A DNA stretch of 64,000 bases, from NCBI GenBank assembly GCA_020426325.1, contig JAGQQG010000004.1, positions 58,236-122,235 of the forward strand, read 5' to 3'. The position numbers and the translations under genes are program-made. This document shows positions 36,481 to 47,764 of this stretch, one piece after another. The notes below the pieces were generated by a model. It saw only the letters and a program-made list of their open reading frames with translations, was not told the DNA's origin and did not search any database. Positions within the stretch are counted from its first letter, which is position 1. Each line of letters begins with the position of its first letter. The stretch is from Planctomycetaceae bacterium. GTDB lineage: Bacteria; Planctomycetota; Planctomycetia; Planctomycetales; Planctomycetaceae.

Positions 36481-37962
36481 ATGCGAATCGTCATTGCCGC
36501 CTCAGAAGCCGTCCCTTTCGCCAAAACGGGAGGTCTGGCGGACGTTGCAACCGGGCTGACGAAGGCATTGGCAGCACGAGGCCATGAAGTGACACTGGTG
36601 CTGCCCTACTATCGACAGTCCATCTCAGAGAGGATCTGGCGGCAACCAACAGGACGTTTTGTCGAAGCGTCCCTTCGCGACCAGAAAGTCCGTGCCGGCG
36701 TCGTGGAAAGCCGGATCGAGGGCTCACAAGCACGGGTCCTGCTGATTGATCACGCTCATTATTTCGACCGTCCGGGACTCTATGTCGAACACGGATCGGA
36801 CTACCCCGATAACTGTGAGCGGTTCTGTGCATTCAGTCGGTTCGTAATGGAGACCATAAGAATCTTCCAGTTGCAGCCGGACGTGATCCACGCAAATGAC
36901 TGGCAGACGGGACTCATGCCCGCACTCCAGCAGATCGAATACCGAAATCAGGAGGGGTTCGAGAACACGGCAGCGGTGCTGACCATTCACAACCTGGCTT
37001 ACCAGGGAGCGTTCTGGCGTCAGGACATGCATTTGACGGGCCTGAGCGATGCGTACTTCAACTGGAACCAGATGGAGCATTACGGCCAGATCAACCTCCT
37101 GAAGACGGGGATCGTCTTTTCAGATGCCGTCACCACCGTGAGCCCCACCTATGCCCGGGAGATCCAAACCGATGCCTTCGGATGCGGCCTGCAAGGCGTG
37201 CTGCAGTTCCACTGCGGTAAGTTGACCGGCGTTCTGAATGGCATCGATGTTGACATCTGGAATCCGGAGACCGATCCGGCCATTCCCATGCCCTACTCGA
37301 AAGAGACTGTCCGGCATGGGAAAGCCGCCTGCAAGAAACGCCTGCAGCAACACTTCAACCTTCCCCTCCAAAAATCGACCCCATTGTGTGGCATGATTTC
37401 ACGGATGAGCGAACAGAAGGGGTTCGACCTCATCAAGGGATGTATCAACGACCTGCTCCGCGAGGACGTACAACTCGTCTTCCTCGGGACGGGTGACTCG
37501 CAATATGAGAACTTCATCCGGGATCTGACACTCAAACGTCCTGACAAAGTTGCTGCCACTATCGGCTTTGACGAAGCTCTCGCCCATCAAATCGAGGCAG
37601 GGAGTGACATCTATCTAATGCCCAGTCGGTTCGAACCCTGTGGACTCAATCAGATGTACTCGCAGGCGTATGGGACCGTTCCAGTGGTGAACGCTGTCGG
37701 TGGACTGGTGGACTCCGTGATTGATTGCACTCCTGAGACGCTGGCGGATCGAATTGCCACCGGCTTTCACATTCGGGAATACACCCCGTCAGCATTCCTT
37801 GCTCGCCTGAAGGATGCGCTGGCCGCTTATCGAGAGGAAGGTGTGTGGAATACACTCATCGACAACGGCATGTCCTGTGATTGGTCGTGGAACCGCAGCG
37901 CAGAAATCTACGAACAGACCTATGAACGTGCACTCTCAAACCTCCCGAATCATCCTCGATAA
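36481..37962 (+). CDS. glgA: Glycogen synthase
   Basis: The 493-residue protein begins [19 protein letters not shown], where Lys15-Thr-Gly-Gly is the ADP-glucose binding motif. The GT5 C-domain has [11 protein letters not shown] and the catalytic-region [18 protein letters not shown]. It transfers glucose from ADP-glucose to the alpha-1,4 chain. The longer frame from 36313 has no ribosome site and lacks any function. Two GH57 enzymes and a GalT-like gene follow on the same strand within 6 kb, so the block is an alpha-glucan operon or cluster. Confidence 0.95.
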   Translation: MRIVIAASEAVPFAKTGGLADVATGLTKALAARGHEVTLVLPYYRQSISERIWRQPTGRFVEASLRDQKVRAGVVESRIEGSQARVLLIDHAHYFDRPGLYVEHGSDYPDNCERFCAFSRFVMETIRIFQLQPDVIHANDWQTGLMPALQQIEYRNQEGFENTAAVLTIHNLAYQGAFWRQDMHLTGLSDAYFNWNQMEHYGQINLLKTGIVFSDAVTTVSPTYAREIQTDAFGCGLQGVLQFHCGKLTGVLNGIDVDIWNPETDPAIPMPYSKETVRHGKAACKKRLQQHFNLPLQKSTPLCGMISRMSEQKGFDLIKGCINDLLREDVQLVFLGTGDSQYENFIRDLTLKRPDKVAATIGFDEALAHQIEAGSDIYLMPSRFEPCGLNQMYSQAYGTVPVVNAVGGLVDSVIDCTPETLADRIATGFHIREYTPSAFLARLKDALAAYREEGVWNTLIDNGMSCDWSWNRSAEIYEQTYERALSNLPNHPR

Positions 37963-38009
37963 GCCTCGCTGACTCTTACGCCTCTCCGAGTGGCCGAACA
38001 CGACCGCAC

Positions 38010-40193
38010 ATGACGCAGCCTGTCTCTCTCGCCTTGTTCTGGCATCAACATCAGCCGTACTACCCGGATGACGTCTCGGGTGAATGCCTGATGCCGTGGG
38101 TCCGTCTTCATGGCACCAAAGACTATTACGGCATGGCGATGCACCTGCTTGAGGTGCCCGAATTTCATTGTACAATCAATCTTGTTCCCAGTCTGCTGGT
38201 TCAGATTCTGCGCTACACGGAACACAACGGCAGCGACCGGCATCTCGACGTCTCTCGCATGTCGGCGGAAAGCCTGAGCGAGGCCGACGCTGTCTACCTG
38301 CTGGATCATTTCTTCATGGCGAATGTGGATCACATGATTCGCCCTCACGCGAGGTACTTTGAGCTTTATCAGAAGCGGGGCATCCACTCTGACACAGCTC
38401 AAACGGCACTACCGCGATACACCGTGCAAGATCTGCGGGACCTGCAGGTTTGGAACAATCTCACGTGGTTCCACTCTTTTGCTTTCGAACAGGATTCGGA
38501 TCTGCGAGAGTTCCTCAAAAAAGGAGAACACTGGTCAGAAGGCGAGAAGGACTGGCTGCTCGGACAACAACTCAAGATCCTCAGACAAATCATCCCGCTT
38601 CACAAACAACTCGCGGATCGTGGACAGGTCGAACTGACGACGACCCCCTTCTATCATCCGATCCTACCGCTCCTCTGGGACAAGAAGTCCGCTCGACAGG
38701 CGATGCCCGGTTGCGAACTTCCGCGTCATCTGGACTCCTACAAGGAAGACGCTGTCGTTCATCTCCAACGCGCAGTTGCCTTTCATGAGGAACTGTTTGG
38801 CGAGAAGCCGAATGGGATGTGGCCGTCAGAGGGATCCGTCTCACAGGACATTCTCGCAGCCATCGCAGATGTGGGCATCAAGTGGATCGCCACTGATGAA
38901 GAGATTCTGGCCCATTCGACAGATGGTTTCGTCTCACGTGACCCCAGCGGACACTTGAGACATCCCGAAATGCTCTATCGTCCCTGGAAGGCATCTGACG
39001 GAGACAAGTCGCTGCAAATGATCTTCCGTGACCACGGCCTCAGCGACCTGATCGGCTTTCACTATCAGCGAAGCGATCCGATACGAGCTGCCGAAGATAT
39101 GCTGGGCCGGCTCCAGGGGATCGGACGTGCTGTCGAGGGGCGCAACGCAGACAGACCGGCGCTCATCCCGGTCATTCTCGACGGCGAAAACTGTTGGGAA
39201 TACTATCCTGATGGCGGTGTGAGCTTTCTGAGACACTTCTATCAGCGGGCTGCCTCAAGCAGCGATATCAATTCCGTCAGAGTGTCTGATCACCTGGAAA
39301 AGTTTCCGGCGACGGATCACATCAGGCAACTGTTCGCGGGGAGCTGGATCTCTCACAATTTCGCGATCTGGATCGGTCACCATGAAGATAATACGGCCTG
39401 GGACTGTGTCCATCTGACTCGTGAACATCTCAAGGCTGCCGAGCTGCGGAGCGATGTGACACCCGAAAACCTCGCGAAAGCCTGGGATGAACTCTACATC
39501 GCAGAGGGGAGTGACTGGTATTGGTGGTATGGTGACGACCATTCCTCAGATCTCGACGCCCTGTTTGACCAGCTGTGCCGCAAGCATTTGCAGAACGTCT
39601 ACACTTTGCTGGGAGATCCGGTCCCTTCTGTTCTGTTCCAGCCAATCTCCAAATATGAGCGACGGCTGATTCACTCACAGCCACGCAGCCTGTCCGTGGT
39701 TCGAGTTGACGGAAGACAAACCTATTTCGAATGGGTGGACGCCGGTCACTACGAACCGGGCAGCGAGCGTGGCACGATGACACTTGTCAGCGAAGGAGTC
39801 ATTCGTGATCTCTACTTTGGTTTCGACAGGAAGCGACTGCTGATCCGGATCGATACAGTTCACACACTGTCCCCTGAAGATGAAGTTCGCGTCCGTTTCG
39901 CCTCGCCGGAAGGATGCGAAGTCAGCGTCTCCGGATTTGGTGAGGAACGGTTGGAAGCAAAACTGCTCCGTAACAAACGGAGTGTCGGCAAGCACTCGAT
40001 TGAATCGGCCTCGCAGGAAATCACGGAAATCGGCATCCCCTTTGCGGACTTGAAAGTCGCGCCCGGCGATGCCATGCATTTTTTCGTCGAAGTCGTGCGA
40101 GCAGGAACCAGCCTGGATCGTGCTCCCAGCGAAGGTTCCATCGAACTCGACGTACCAACCCCCGAATTCGAACTACGCCATTGGCAGGTTTAA
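38010..40193 (+). CDS. GH57 glycoside hydrolase
   Basis: The 727-residue protein has the GH57 N-domain ([12 protein letters not shown]), a nucleophile segment [11 protein letters not shown] (Glu274) and the acid/base segment [10 protein letters not shown] (Asp391). A C-terminal beta domain follows. This pattern resembles GH57 alpha-amylase/amylopullulanase-like enzymes, not the branching-enzyme subfamily. It likely trims or hydrolyses alpha-glucan made by glgA, 47 bases upstream. Exact bond specificity is not readable. Confidence 0.92.
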   Translation: MTQPVSLALFWHQHQPYYPDDVSGECLMPWVRLHGTKDYYGMAMHLLEVPEFHCTINLVPSLLVQILRYTEHNGSDRHLDVSRMSAESLSEADAVYLLDHFFMANVDHMIRPHARYFELYQKRGIHSDTAQTALPRYTVQDLRDLQVWNNLTWFHSFAFEQDSDLREFLKKGEHWSEGEKDWLLGQQLKILRQIIPLHKQLADRGQVELTTTPFYHPILPLLWDKKSARQAMPGCELPRHLDSYKEDAVVHLQRAVAFHEELFGEKPNGMWPSEGSVSQDILAAIADVGIKWIATDEEILAHSTDGFVSRDPSGHLRHPEMLYRPWKASDGDKSLQMIFRDHGLSDLIGFHYQRSDPIRAAEDMLGRLQGIGRAVEGRNADRPALIPVILDGENCWEYYPDGGVSFLRHFYQRAASSSDINSVRVSDHLEKFPATDHIRQLFAGSWISHNFAIWIGHHEDNTAWDCVHLTREHLKAAELRSDVTPENLAKAWDELYIAEGSDWYWWYGDDHSSDLDALFDQLCRKHLQNVYTLLGDPVPSVLFQPISKYERRLIHSQPRSLSVVRVDGRQTYFEWVDAGHYEPGSERGTMTLVSEGVIRDLYFGFDRKRLLIRIDTVHTLSPEDEVRVRFASPEGCEVSVSGFGEERLEAKLLRNKRSVGKHSIESASQEITEIGIPFADLKVAPGDAMHFFVEVVRAGTSLDRAPSEGSIELDVPTPEFELRHWQV

Positions 40194-40275
40194 CGCGTCA
40201 AAAGTGACCGCTCTCCGAGTTCAATCGCATCCATCCCCAGCCGTCTCACGAAGCATTCCCGACAGGCCCTGAGTC

Positions 40276-41301
40276 ATGAGTTCCACGAAATCTACAATGC
40301 CTGAGTTGCGGAAGGACCCGATCGTCGGACGTTGGGTCATCATCGCTCCAGATCGACTCACCCGACCACAAAACATTCGCGACACGTGCGACGAACTGGA
40401 CCCCGAGGCATTCGACCCGTTCCTCGAAGGCAACGAGGACGTGACGACGCCGGAGATTCTCGCCTACCGCGAACCTTACACCAAAACCAACGGACCTGGC
40501 TGGCGAGTGCGTGTCATCCCGAACAAGTTCCCGGCCCTGCGGGTTGAAGGCGAATTAACCAATCGTGGGAACGGCATGTATGACGTCATGAGTGGCATCG
40601 GTGCCCACGAGGTCATCATCGAATGCCCACATCGTGAAACGAGCATGGCACGGCTGTCGGTCGACAATATTCGCGAGGTCCTGTGGGTCTACCGCGACCG
40701 GCTCGTTGATCTGAAGAAAGACCGCCGTCTGGTCCACGGGCTGATCTTCAAAAACAAAGGAGCTCTCGCAGGCGCATCGCTGGATCACAGTCATTCCCAA
40801 TTGATCGTCAACCCGATCATCCCGATTGCGATCCAGGAAGAGATGCAGGGGGCGGAAACCTTTTTCCGCTACCGGAACCGGTCGATCTTTACCGACATGA
40901 TCCAACAGGAACTCGCCACCGGTGAACGAGTCGTCATCGACTCAGCCGACTTCGTCGTGTTCTGTCCCTATGCCAGCCGGTTTCCGTTTGAGACATGGAT
41001 CGTCCCCAAAAACCATACCAGTCATTTCGAGAACATCACTCGACAGGGGATTGAAGAGATGGGGACCGTTCTCAAACAAACGCTGTGCAAACTCGAGCTG
41101 GCCCTCGATGATCCGCCCTATAACTATGTGATTCACACAGCTCCCTTCGACGTTCAAGAGGTTCCCCACTATTGCTGGCACCTGGAAATCTTCCCGAGGC
41201 TGACACGTGTTGCAGGCTTCGAATGGGGGAGCGGCTTCTACATCAACCCGGTCGCTCCTGAGGAGGCGGCCAAGTTTCTCCGGGAAACGGTCGTTCAATA
41301 A
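40276..41301 (+). CDS. Galactose-1-phosphate uridylyltransferase-like enzyme
   Basis: The 341-residue HIT-fold protein opens with [16 protein letters not shown]. The active-site motif is His171-Ser-His173-Ser-Gln175, where classical GalT has HPHxQ. Further family marks are ECPHRE and the late [16 protein letters not shown]. The change of Pro to Ser is also seen in some relatives that act on other sugar-1-phosphates. Set between two GH57 genes, a role in feeding glucose-1-phosphate or ADP-glucose into the glucan pathway is possible. The family is sure; the sugar is not. Confidence 0.85.
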   Translation: MSSTKSTMPELRKDPIVGRWVIIAPDRLTRPQNIRDTCDELDPEAFDPFLEGNEDVTTPEILAYREPYTKTNGPGWRVRVIPNKFPALRVEGELTNRGNGMYDVMSGIGAHEVIIECPHRETSMARLSVDNIREVLWVYRDRLVDLKKDRRLVHGLIFKNKGALAGASLDHSHSQLIVNPIIPIAIQEEMQGAETFFRYRNRSIFTDMIQQELATGERVVIDSADFVVFCPYASRFPFETWIVPKNHTSHFENITRQGIEEMGTVLKQTLCKLELALDDPPYNYVIHTAPFDVQEVPHYCWHLEIFPRLTRVAGFEWGSGFYINPVAPEEAAKFLRETVVQ

Positions 41302-41460
41302 CCCCTTCATTCGTGACACTCAACTCGCGCCACGGTGACTGTCATCAGATTCAGGCGTCAAGTCAGTCTTGAGTCATCGCTAGTATTTACGCTATCACTT
41401 GGCGGGCAGACGCTTGCGCCGAATGGACTCACAACCCCCGACCCACACACATCCGTTTCC

Positions 41461-43641
41461 ATGTCTCACCTTCACCTTGTCCTCACCCTGCACAATCACC
41501 AGCCGGTCGGCAATTTCGACGGCGTCTTCGAGGCAGCGGCAGCGGACAGCTATCGTCCTTTCCTGGAAGTTCTCGAAGACTACCCCGATCTGCCCATCAG
41601 CCTGCACACATCAGGCAGTCTTTTGGAATGGCTTGTCGAACACGACACGGACTACGTCGACCGGTTGCGGAGATTTGTTGAACGGGGACAGATCGAAATT
41701 CTGGGAGGCCCGTTTTACGAACCTATCTTGGCCTGCATCCCCCGCCGGGACCGCATTGCACAGATTCGGGCCTATTCGCGTTTTCTCGAGCAAACCTTCG
41801 GAGCCACTGTCAGAGGCATGTGGGTGCCGGAGCGCGTGTGGGAGCAGACGTTTACCGGCGACATCACAGACGCAGGAATTGAGTACACCATCGTCGATGA
41901 CTTCCACTTCCGAGGAGCCGGACTCACAGAAGATCGGCTTCACGGTTATTACCTCACAGAGGACGAAGGTCGACTGCTCAAGATCTTCCCCGGCAGCGAG
42001 AACTTGCGGTACACCATTCCCTTCCAGGACCCGCAGGCCACCATTGATTACCTGAGGCACATTCACGAGACCCATCCGGCACCTGTCGTCGCATTCGGGG
42101 ATGATGGTGAAAAGTTCGGAACCTGGCCGGGCACAAAAGAGCACGTCTACAACAACGGCTGGCTCCGTCGGTTCTTCGACGCACTGATGGAAAACTCCGA
42201 CTGGCTCAAAGTCGCGACGCTTGCGGACGCTGTCGACAATGTGGCTCCGCTGGGACGTGTTTACCTGCCGGATTCCAGCTACCGAGAGATGACCGAGTGG
42301 GCGCTCCCCACTCAACAACAGATCACCTATCAACACCTTGTGCATGCGCACGAACATGACTCGGACTGGCCAGACTTCCGACAGTTTGTCCGGGCCGGTT
42401 TCTGGCGAAACTTTCTTGTGAAGTATCCCGAGTCCAACGAGATGTACTGCCGTATGCGGGAGATCAGCGAACGACTCGAAAGCATGTCACAGTCCGATAT
42501 CGGACGACTCCAGCCGGAACTCCTGCATCAGGCACAAACGGAACTGCATCGTGGCCAATGTAACTGTCCGTATTGGCATGGAGCGTTTGGAGGTCTCTAT
42601 CTGCCGCACCTCAGAAATGCGATCTACAAACATCTGATTGCAGCCGACACGGCCATCGAAGAAATGTCCGGACACGACGCGAAATGGGTCCATATCGAAG
42701 CGGATGACTTCAATCTGGATGCCCGTAAGGAAATCCGGATGTCGAGTGACCGACTCATCGGCTACCTCGCGCCTGCTCGCGGGGGACATCTCTACGAATT
42801 GGACCTGCGAGGTCCGCAGGTCAATCTTCTGGCAACCCTCAACCGCCGACCGGAGCCCTATCATCAGAAAGTCCGGGATCATGCCGGTCATCAGGACAAC
42901 GGGGACGGAGGCGGAACAGTTAGCATTCACGACCTGGTTCACTTCAAGCAACCGGATCTCGACCAAAAACTCACTTATGATCGTTGGCCTCGAAAGAGTC
43001 TCGTGGATCATTTCCTCCAGCCGGGATTGTCTCTGGAGGAGTTTGAGCGAGGAGATGGGGAGATCGGTGATTTCCTGACCAGTGTCTACGACGCACGGCT
43101 TCGTCGCTCGGACCGACGAGTCGAGGCCGTCCTGTCCCGTGACGGACATGCGGGAGAACAAGCCGTCCGTCTCACGAAGACCGTGTCATTGGATACTTCA
43201 GCGGGCGGGTTGCTTGAAATTCATTACGCTTTGGGGAACCTGCCGGTCGGACAGCCAATTCACTTTGCTGTCGAATTCAATTTCTCATCAATGGCCGCCG
43301 GTGCAGACGACCGCTATTTCTACGGTGCCGATGGCAGCCAGCTCGGCCAGTTGCAGTCTCTCATGAGTCTTGAGGAGACCGACCGCATCGGCCTTGTCGA
43401 TGAGTGGCTGGGAGTCGACGTGTCTCTCGATCTCTCTCAGGTCGGCTCAATCTGGACGCTTCCGATCCAGACCGTCAGCCAGTCCGAGGGAGGCTTCGAA
43501 CTCGTTCATCAGAGTGCAGCCGTCATCCCACACTGGGAGTTCGTTCCCGACGAGTCCGGTTGTTGGGAGGTGACCATCAAGCTCACACTCGACACATCAG
43601 CCGCCCAAGCCCGACTGTTGGCCACCGTCTCGGCTTCATAA
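41461..43641 (+). CDS. GH57 4-alpha-glucanotransferase (amylomaltase type)
   Basis: Starting at 41461 ([20 protein letters not shown]) gives 726 residues. The nucleophile is Glu124 in MWVPERVW and the acid/base is Asp214 in FGDDGEKFG. Those positions nearly coincide with Glu123 and Asp214 of the Thermococcus litoralis enzyme as I recall it. The C-terminal DUF1925 and DUF1926 beta domains are present ([11 protein letters not shown], then [14 protein letters not shown]). It moves alpha-1,4 glucan segments between chains. The longer upstream frame is rejected because the family begins at this Met. Confidence 0.93.
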   Translation: MSHLHLVLTLHNHQPVGNFDGVFEAAAADSYRPFLEVLEDYPDLPISLHTSGSLLEWLVEHDTDYVDRLRRFVERGQIEILGGPFYEPILACIPRRDRIAQIRAYSRFLEQTFGATVRGMWVPERVWEQTFTGDITDAGIEYTIVDDFHFRGAGLTEDRLHGYYLTEDEGRLLKIFPGSENLRYTIPFQDPQATIDYLRHIHETHPAPVVAFGDDGEKFGTWPGTKEHVYNNGWLRRFFDALMENSDWLKVATLADAVDNVAPLGRVYLPDSSYREMTEWALPTQQQITYQHLVHAHEHDSDWPDFRQFVRAGFWRNFLVKYPESNEMYCRMREISERLESMSQSDIGRLQPELLHQAQTELHRGQCNCPYWHGAFGGLYLPHLRNAIYKHLIAADTAIEEMSGHDAKWVHIEADDFNLDARKEIRMSSDRLIGYLAPARGGHLYELDLRGPQVNLLATLNRRPEPYHQKVRDHAGHQDNGDGGGTVSIHDLVHFKQPDLDQKLTYDRWPRKSLVDHFLQPGLSLEEFERGDGEIGDFLTSVYDARLRRSDRRVEAVLSRDGHAGEQAVRLTKTVSLDTSAGGLLEIHYALGNLPVGQPIHFAVEFNFSSMAAGADDRYFYGADGSQLGQLQSLMSLEETDRIGLVDEWLGVDVSLDLSQVGSIWTLPIQTVSQSEGGFELVHQSAAVIPHWEFVPDESGCWEVTIKLTLDTSAAQARLLATVSAS

Positions 43642-43788
43642 GGCTTGCGGCCCGCAAAGACGCCGCATTCTTTTCATACCTCCCGTCTTCACATGCGTCG
43701 TGCGGCCTTGTAATATGTGATTTCTCAGGGAGTTTCGCGCACAGTCGGAGGTGCTCGTCGACGAATCCTCAGACTGGAGACGCACATC

Positions 43789-45843
43789 ATGGGCCTGATG
43801 GCTACCGTTTTCCCCGCTTCGCTCAGCCGTTCCCCCCGAGCACGTACTTCCGCAAACACAATCGCAGCTTCTTTTTCTGTCGAACATCTCGAAGAGCGGA
43901 CCCTGTTGTCCGGCTCCTATGGCTCCGGAAACCCCGAGACCTCGCCAGACATGTTTGAAGAGGAGATGCGGGTCAATCAACAGACCGAGTTTCTTCAAAT
44001 GAACTCCAGGTATGCTGATCAGACGGTTGCGGGTCTGCGAGACGGCGGATTCTTTGCAACATGGACAAGCCAGGTACAAATCGGCGTCGACCATTCGTAT
44101 GCAGTCGTCGCGAGGCGTTTCGACTCAACAGGTACACCGGTCGGGGATGAGTTCGTCGTCAACCAGACGATCAAGGGCACACAGCGATTTCCGACCATCT
44201 ATGCCGGGACGACCAGCGGTGGTCAGGAGCGTGTTCTGATCGTGTGGGAAGCCTGGGAGAACGGCTGTTCACAGATCAAAGCCCGTCTCTTCGACTCAGA
44301 AGGATATGCTCTCGGCAGCGAATTCCAGGTCAATGACTTTGACCGATGGGGAACACGTCACACGGGATCGGTCGACTTCCTTGACGATGATACGTTCGTG
44401 ATTGCGTGGCATGGTCGTGGTGGAGGCGGATGGCTGACATACGACAACTACGGCGTCTTCATGCGCAAGTTCGATTACAACGGGAATGCTCTCACGGGAG
44501 ATATCCTTGTGAATCAAACCCGCATCGGTAAGCAGGAGCTCCCTTCGGTTCATGGATTGCCGAACGGTGACATTCTTGTCACATGGAGTGGCTTGGGGCA
44601 CGGGGATTGGTGGGGAGTCTATCAACGCCGATTCGATTCCTACGGAAATGCACTTGGAGGTGAGCAGCTGGTCAACACGACGACATGGGGCGTCCAGTAT
44701 CAGCCAACACTGTCGGTCGCTCCCAACGGCTCTTATGCGATCGGCTTTTCGGGATGTGGTGATGCCTACATGCGTCTCTACGATGCGAATGGTGTCCCGC
44801 AGGGATCGGAATTCCGCCTGAATACGTACACCAAGGGGCGTCAGCACGAGCCCGCGATCACATACATCGGCGACAACCGAATCGTGGCGACGTGGTCCGG
44901 ATACGGCCCCGGCGACTGTTATGGCATCTTCAAGCGCGAGTTCGACGGTGAGGGCAATCCACTCGCTGTGATGATGGACCAGAACGATGAATCAATGACT
45001 GCTTCAGTCTTCTCCACTTCCATGAGTGGACACCCATCCATGGATGATACAGCTGAACAATTGGTCAACGTGACGACGGACGGCATGCAACAACATCCCT
45101 CGATCGCATCCCTTGCCAACGGCGGACATGTGATTACGTGGAGTGGAAACGGTGTCGGCGACTGCAATGGTGTCTTCAAACGGGTGTATGCCGGTGGTGG
45201 CCGCATCGTAGGTGATAATCCACAGTTGGTCTGGGTCATCGATGTCTCTGGCAGTACCAGCGGTCAATTCGGAGGAACGTCTGTCGGCGACGTCAACAAT
45301 GACGGAATTTCAGACACAATCCTGGATGCCGAGCTTGCCGGGCTGATCGCACTCAATCAGGCACTCATTGACCAGAATCTGGCAGGGAACACCACCATCA
45401 GCATTGTGACCTTCAGCTCAACCGCCAACAGTCTGGATATGGACCCGGTTGCACCGGGAGTACAACTGGCGGCTTCACCAGATGCGGACACAAACTCGAA
45501 CGGCATTCCGGATGTCGTCGAGGTACTCACATCCCTGACGAGCGGTGGAGGAACGGATTTTGAATTAGCGTTGCAGGAAGCCATCACAACAATTCCTTTG
45601 GTCCAGATTCCAGACGGCGATCCGAATCTGATCTTCCTCTCTGATGGATTTGGAAGCGGCGCGTTTGACGATGAGGTGTTGCAACTCCAGAATGATGGTG
45701 TGAACCTGCTCGCATTCGGAGTCGGACCCGGTTCGTCACTGGATCAACTTCAAACGATCGATCCGATGGCCGTGCAGGTCAATTCAACCGACGAATTCCT
45801 GGCTGCCATCCAGGCCTTGCTTGGAATCTCGCCGGCCCCTTAA
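43789..45843 (+). CDS. Secreted VWA protein with planctomycete LEERTLLS motif and about 55-residue repeats
   Basis: From 43789 the protein is 684 residues. An N-terminal basic stretch leads to LEERTLL (34-40), the planctomycete extracellular-protein motif. Residues about 60-470 contain some seven copies of a repeat. The pattern is VNxxTxGxQxxPSxxxLxNGxxxxTWSGxGxGDxxGVxxRxFDxxGxxxG, as in bacterial outer-surface beta-rich proteins. A VWA domain follows (about 478-670): IDVSGSTSG for the metal-binding DxSxS, TSGGGTDF for the Thr, and FLSDGFGSG. It is probably a cell-surface adhesion or matrix protein. GGAG lies 9 bases upstream of the start. Confidence 0.9.
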   Translation: MGLMATVFPASLSRSPRARTSANTIAASFSVEHLEERTLLSGSYGSGNPETSPDMFEEEMRVNQQTEFLQMNSRYADQTVAGLRDGGFFATWTSQVQIGVDHSYAVVARRFDSTGTPVGDEFVVNQTIKGTQRFPTIYAGTTSGGQERVLIVWEAWENGCSQIKARLFDSEGYALGSEFQVNDFDRWGTRHTGSVDFLDDDTFVIAWHGRGGGGWLTYDNYGVFMRKFDYNGNALTGDILVNQTRIGKQELPSVHGLPNGDILVTWSGLGHGDWWGVYQRRFDSYGNALGGEQLVNTTTWGVQYQPTLSVAPNGSYAIGFSGCGDAYMRLYDANGVPQGSEFRLNTYTKGRQHEPAITYIGDNRIVATWSGYGPGDCYGIFKREFDGEGNPLAVMMDQNDESMTASVFSTSMSGHPSMDDTAEQLVNVTTDGMQQHPSIASLANGGHVITWSGNGVGDCNGVFKRVYAGGGRIVGDNPQLVWVIDVSGSTSGQFGGTSVGDVNNDGISDTILDAELAGLIALNQALIDQNLAGNTTISIVTFSSTANSLDMDPVAPGVQLAASPDADTNSNGIPDVVEVLTSLTSGGGTDFELALQEAITTIPLVQIPDGDPNLIFLSDGFGSGAFDDEVLQLQNDGVNLLAFGVGPGSSLDQLQTIDPMAVQVNSTDEFLAAIQALLGISPAP

Positions 45844-45897
45844 GCTCATCAGACCTTCTCAAAGTCCGCTGGAAGGAAGCATGGAGGCGCATGGCCC

Positions 45898-46209
45898 ATG
45901 AGTGAGTATTCGAAATATCAGAAGAAGGTGATCTCCCGGTTCTACGAGAACCGGGACCAGATCGATGAACAGCGGCTCAGCGAGCTGGTGACGAACCTCT
46001 TTCTGGCCACGACTGACAAGCAGCGGGCCAAGCACTGGGAAACCGCCGAGGGGGTCATGAGTCGACTCGGAGTACCGACGGCACGTGTCGAGCATGTCAT
46101 CAACAGTAAGGATCCAACCGTCCTCGCTGCGGTCGTCGACGAAATCCAGAAGGGCGTCCTCAAGCTCCAGAAACCGAAGAAGCCCGAACAGACTTCTGAC
46201 AAGAAGTGA
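45898..46209 (+). CDS. Small helical hypothetical protein
   Basis: The 103-residue protein is charged and helical, opening MSEYSKYQKKVISRFYENRD and ending in a Lys/Pro-rich tail. GGAGG lies upstream of the ATG at 45898. It resembles small planctomycete proteins of no known role. It has no signal peptide or Cys. It follows the VWA gene by 54 bases. Confidence 0.75.
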   Translation: MSEYSKYQKKVISRFYENRDQIDEQRLSELVTNLFLATTDKQRAKHWETAEGVMSRLGVPTARVEHVINSKDPTVLAAVVDEIQKGVLKLQKPKKPEQTSDKK

Positions 46210-46242
46210 TCAGCTGCCACCGCTTGCGGATTAGCAGTTCCG

Positions 46243-47559
46243 TCAGGCCGACTCGTCGACGCCGATCATTGCCGGCTCCGGTGACTGATCGGGGAATGAT
46301 TCGCATTCGACGACGGACTCCATGATCGCTGGTTGCTCCAGCACGACGGAATCGCTGTCGAGATCGACCAATCGGAATGTTGCGATACCATAGATGATTC
46401 CGATGACCAGGGCTGTGCCCGCTGAGCTCAGGAACATGGCATTAAATCCATAGGTATCGATGACCCAACCAAGGATTGGAGCGGACAGGAACACGCCGAG
46501 GTCCATGAAACCGAGTGTGATGGTGGTGCCGCTGCCGCGATATTCCTGAGGGAAGGCCCCGGCTCCGAGTGAGACCACGCAGGGGAACAGCAGGGCGTGA
46601 CCGAATCCGCAGCCAATTGCGGGGAGAATCAGATCCCACTCGGTGCTCACACTGCACAGCAGCAATAGCCCCAGACAGTGACCTGCCAGTCCGAGCAGGA
46701 TCATGCGATGACGCCCCATCGTGCGGCTCCACGTCCGTGAGACGATCCGAAACATGAACGCACTTGCCGGGTACGCTGTGAAGAACGTGCGGATACCGGG
46801 CAATCCCAGCTCCGTCGCATGGCGCGTCAGGAACACGGTAGTGACCACGAAGCCGACTCCCATCATCAATGCGACCAGGACAACAGGACCGGGCCAGTAC
46901 CGAAAGATGAGCCGGTGAGCAGCGGGTGTCTCGTGAGGACGGGTGTGCGAGTCGTTTCGCGTGATGTAGAGCACCAGCATCAGATAGCCGATGCCGCACA
47001 GGGTCGTCCCGCCAAATAGGGCGACAAACAACATCCGCCCCATCGGAACAGAAAGAAAGATCATGTCCCCTAGCTGGGCACCAATGATCATGCCCACGAA
47101 TCCGCTCGAACCGAGACTACCGAGAATTTCTGTTCGTCGGTCCGTTGGAACCAGTGACTGGATATGCGAAATCGAGCAGGCGAACATGCTCTGAAGGCCG
47201 ACCGTGAAGGCCACACGCGCTGCGTAGATCTCCCAGCCAAGAGACTGCGAAATCGTCAACAGCCCGGCTCCCAGGATGAACAGCATGGAACAGCTGATCC
47301 ACATGCGTCTCGTCCCGTGACCGTCGATATCGCGTCCCAGGGTGAAGCGGACAAGCAGCGACCCGATAATCCCCACACTGACAATTTGGCCAGTGAGCGA
47401 TTCTGTTCCCCCTAACCACTTCACGAACTCAGCAAAGCGGAACGTCAGCGCATTGGCCGTGACCAACAGCACATTGGCCGCGTAGGCGAGCCAGAATTTC
47501 TGGTTGTATATCGTCGTCGATCGTTCGTCGGCGATAATGGGGGGTTGTAACGACGTCAC
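46243..47559 (-). CDS. Major facilitator superfamily transporter
   Basis: The 438-residue protein has about twelve hydrophobic helices. The motif between helices 2 and 3 reads RFTLGRDIDGHGTRR, the family's GxLxDRxGRR-like loop. A second copy lies in the C-half (SRTWSRTMGRHR). The start appears to be GTG 47559. Substrate class cannot be told from the motifs. The C-terminus is acidic and cytoplasmic. The gene converges on the small helical protein gene with a 33-bp gap. Confidence 0.9.
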   Translation of the reverse strand: MTSLQPPIIADERSTTIYNQKFWLAYAANVLLVTANALTFRFAEFVKWLGGTESLTGQIVSVGIIGSLLVRFTLGRDIDGHGTRRMWISCSMLFILGAGLLTISQSLGWEIYAARVAFTVGLQSMFACSISHIQSLVPTDRRTEILGSLGSSGFVGMIIGAQLGDMIFLSVPMGRMLFVALFGGTTLCGIGYLMLVLYITRNDSHTRPHETPAAHRLIFRYWPGPVVLVALMMGVGFVVTTVFLTRHATELGLPGIRTFFTAYPASAFMFRIVSRTWSRTMGRHRMILLGLAGHCLGLLLLCSVSTEWDLILPAIGCGFGHALLFPCVVSLGAGAFPQEYRGSGTTITLGFMDLGVFLSAPILGWVIDTYGFNAMFLSSAGTALVIGIIYGIATFRLVDLDSDSVVLEQPAIMESVVECESFPDQSPEPAMIGVDESA

Positions 47560-47764
47560 AGGGAGGTCATGGTTCGGGTGTTAGCGACACATCGCGGATA
47601 TGTGCGAAATCGCTGAAACGGCTCGAGCGAGGGAGCCGTGGCGGGTCGTTAGAAGGATGATAGCAGAAGAAGTCAGCGGGCAAGTCCCCTTCCTACCTTT
47701 TTCATAGAGGAACCGTCGGTTAGGCTCAAGGTGAATCAAACCGATCACGATTGACAGAAAAGAC

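Noticed and set aside
43640..43680. Short G/C hairpin (TTGCGG/CCGCAA) after the second GH57 gene
   Set aside because: Loop is too short and no T-run follows.
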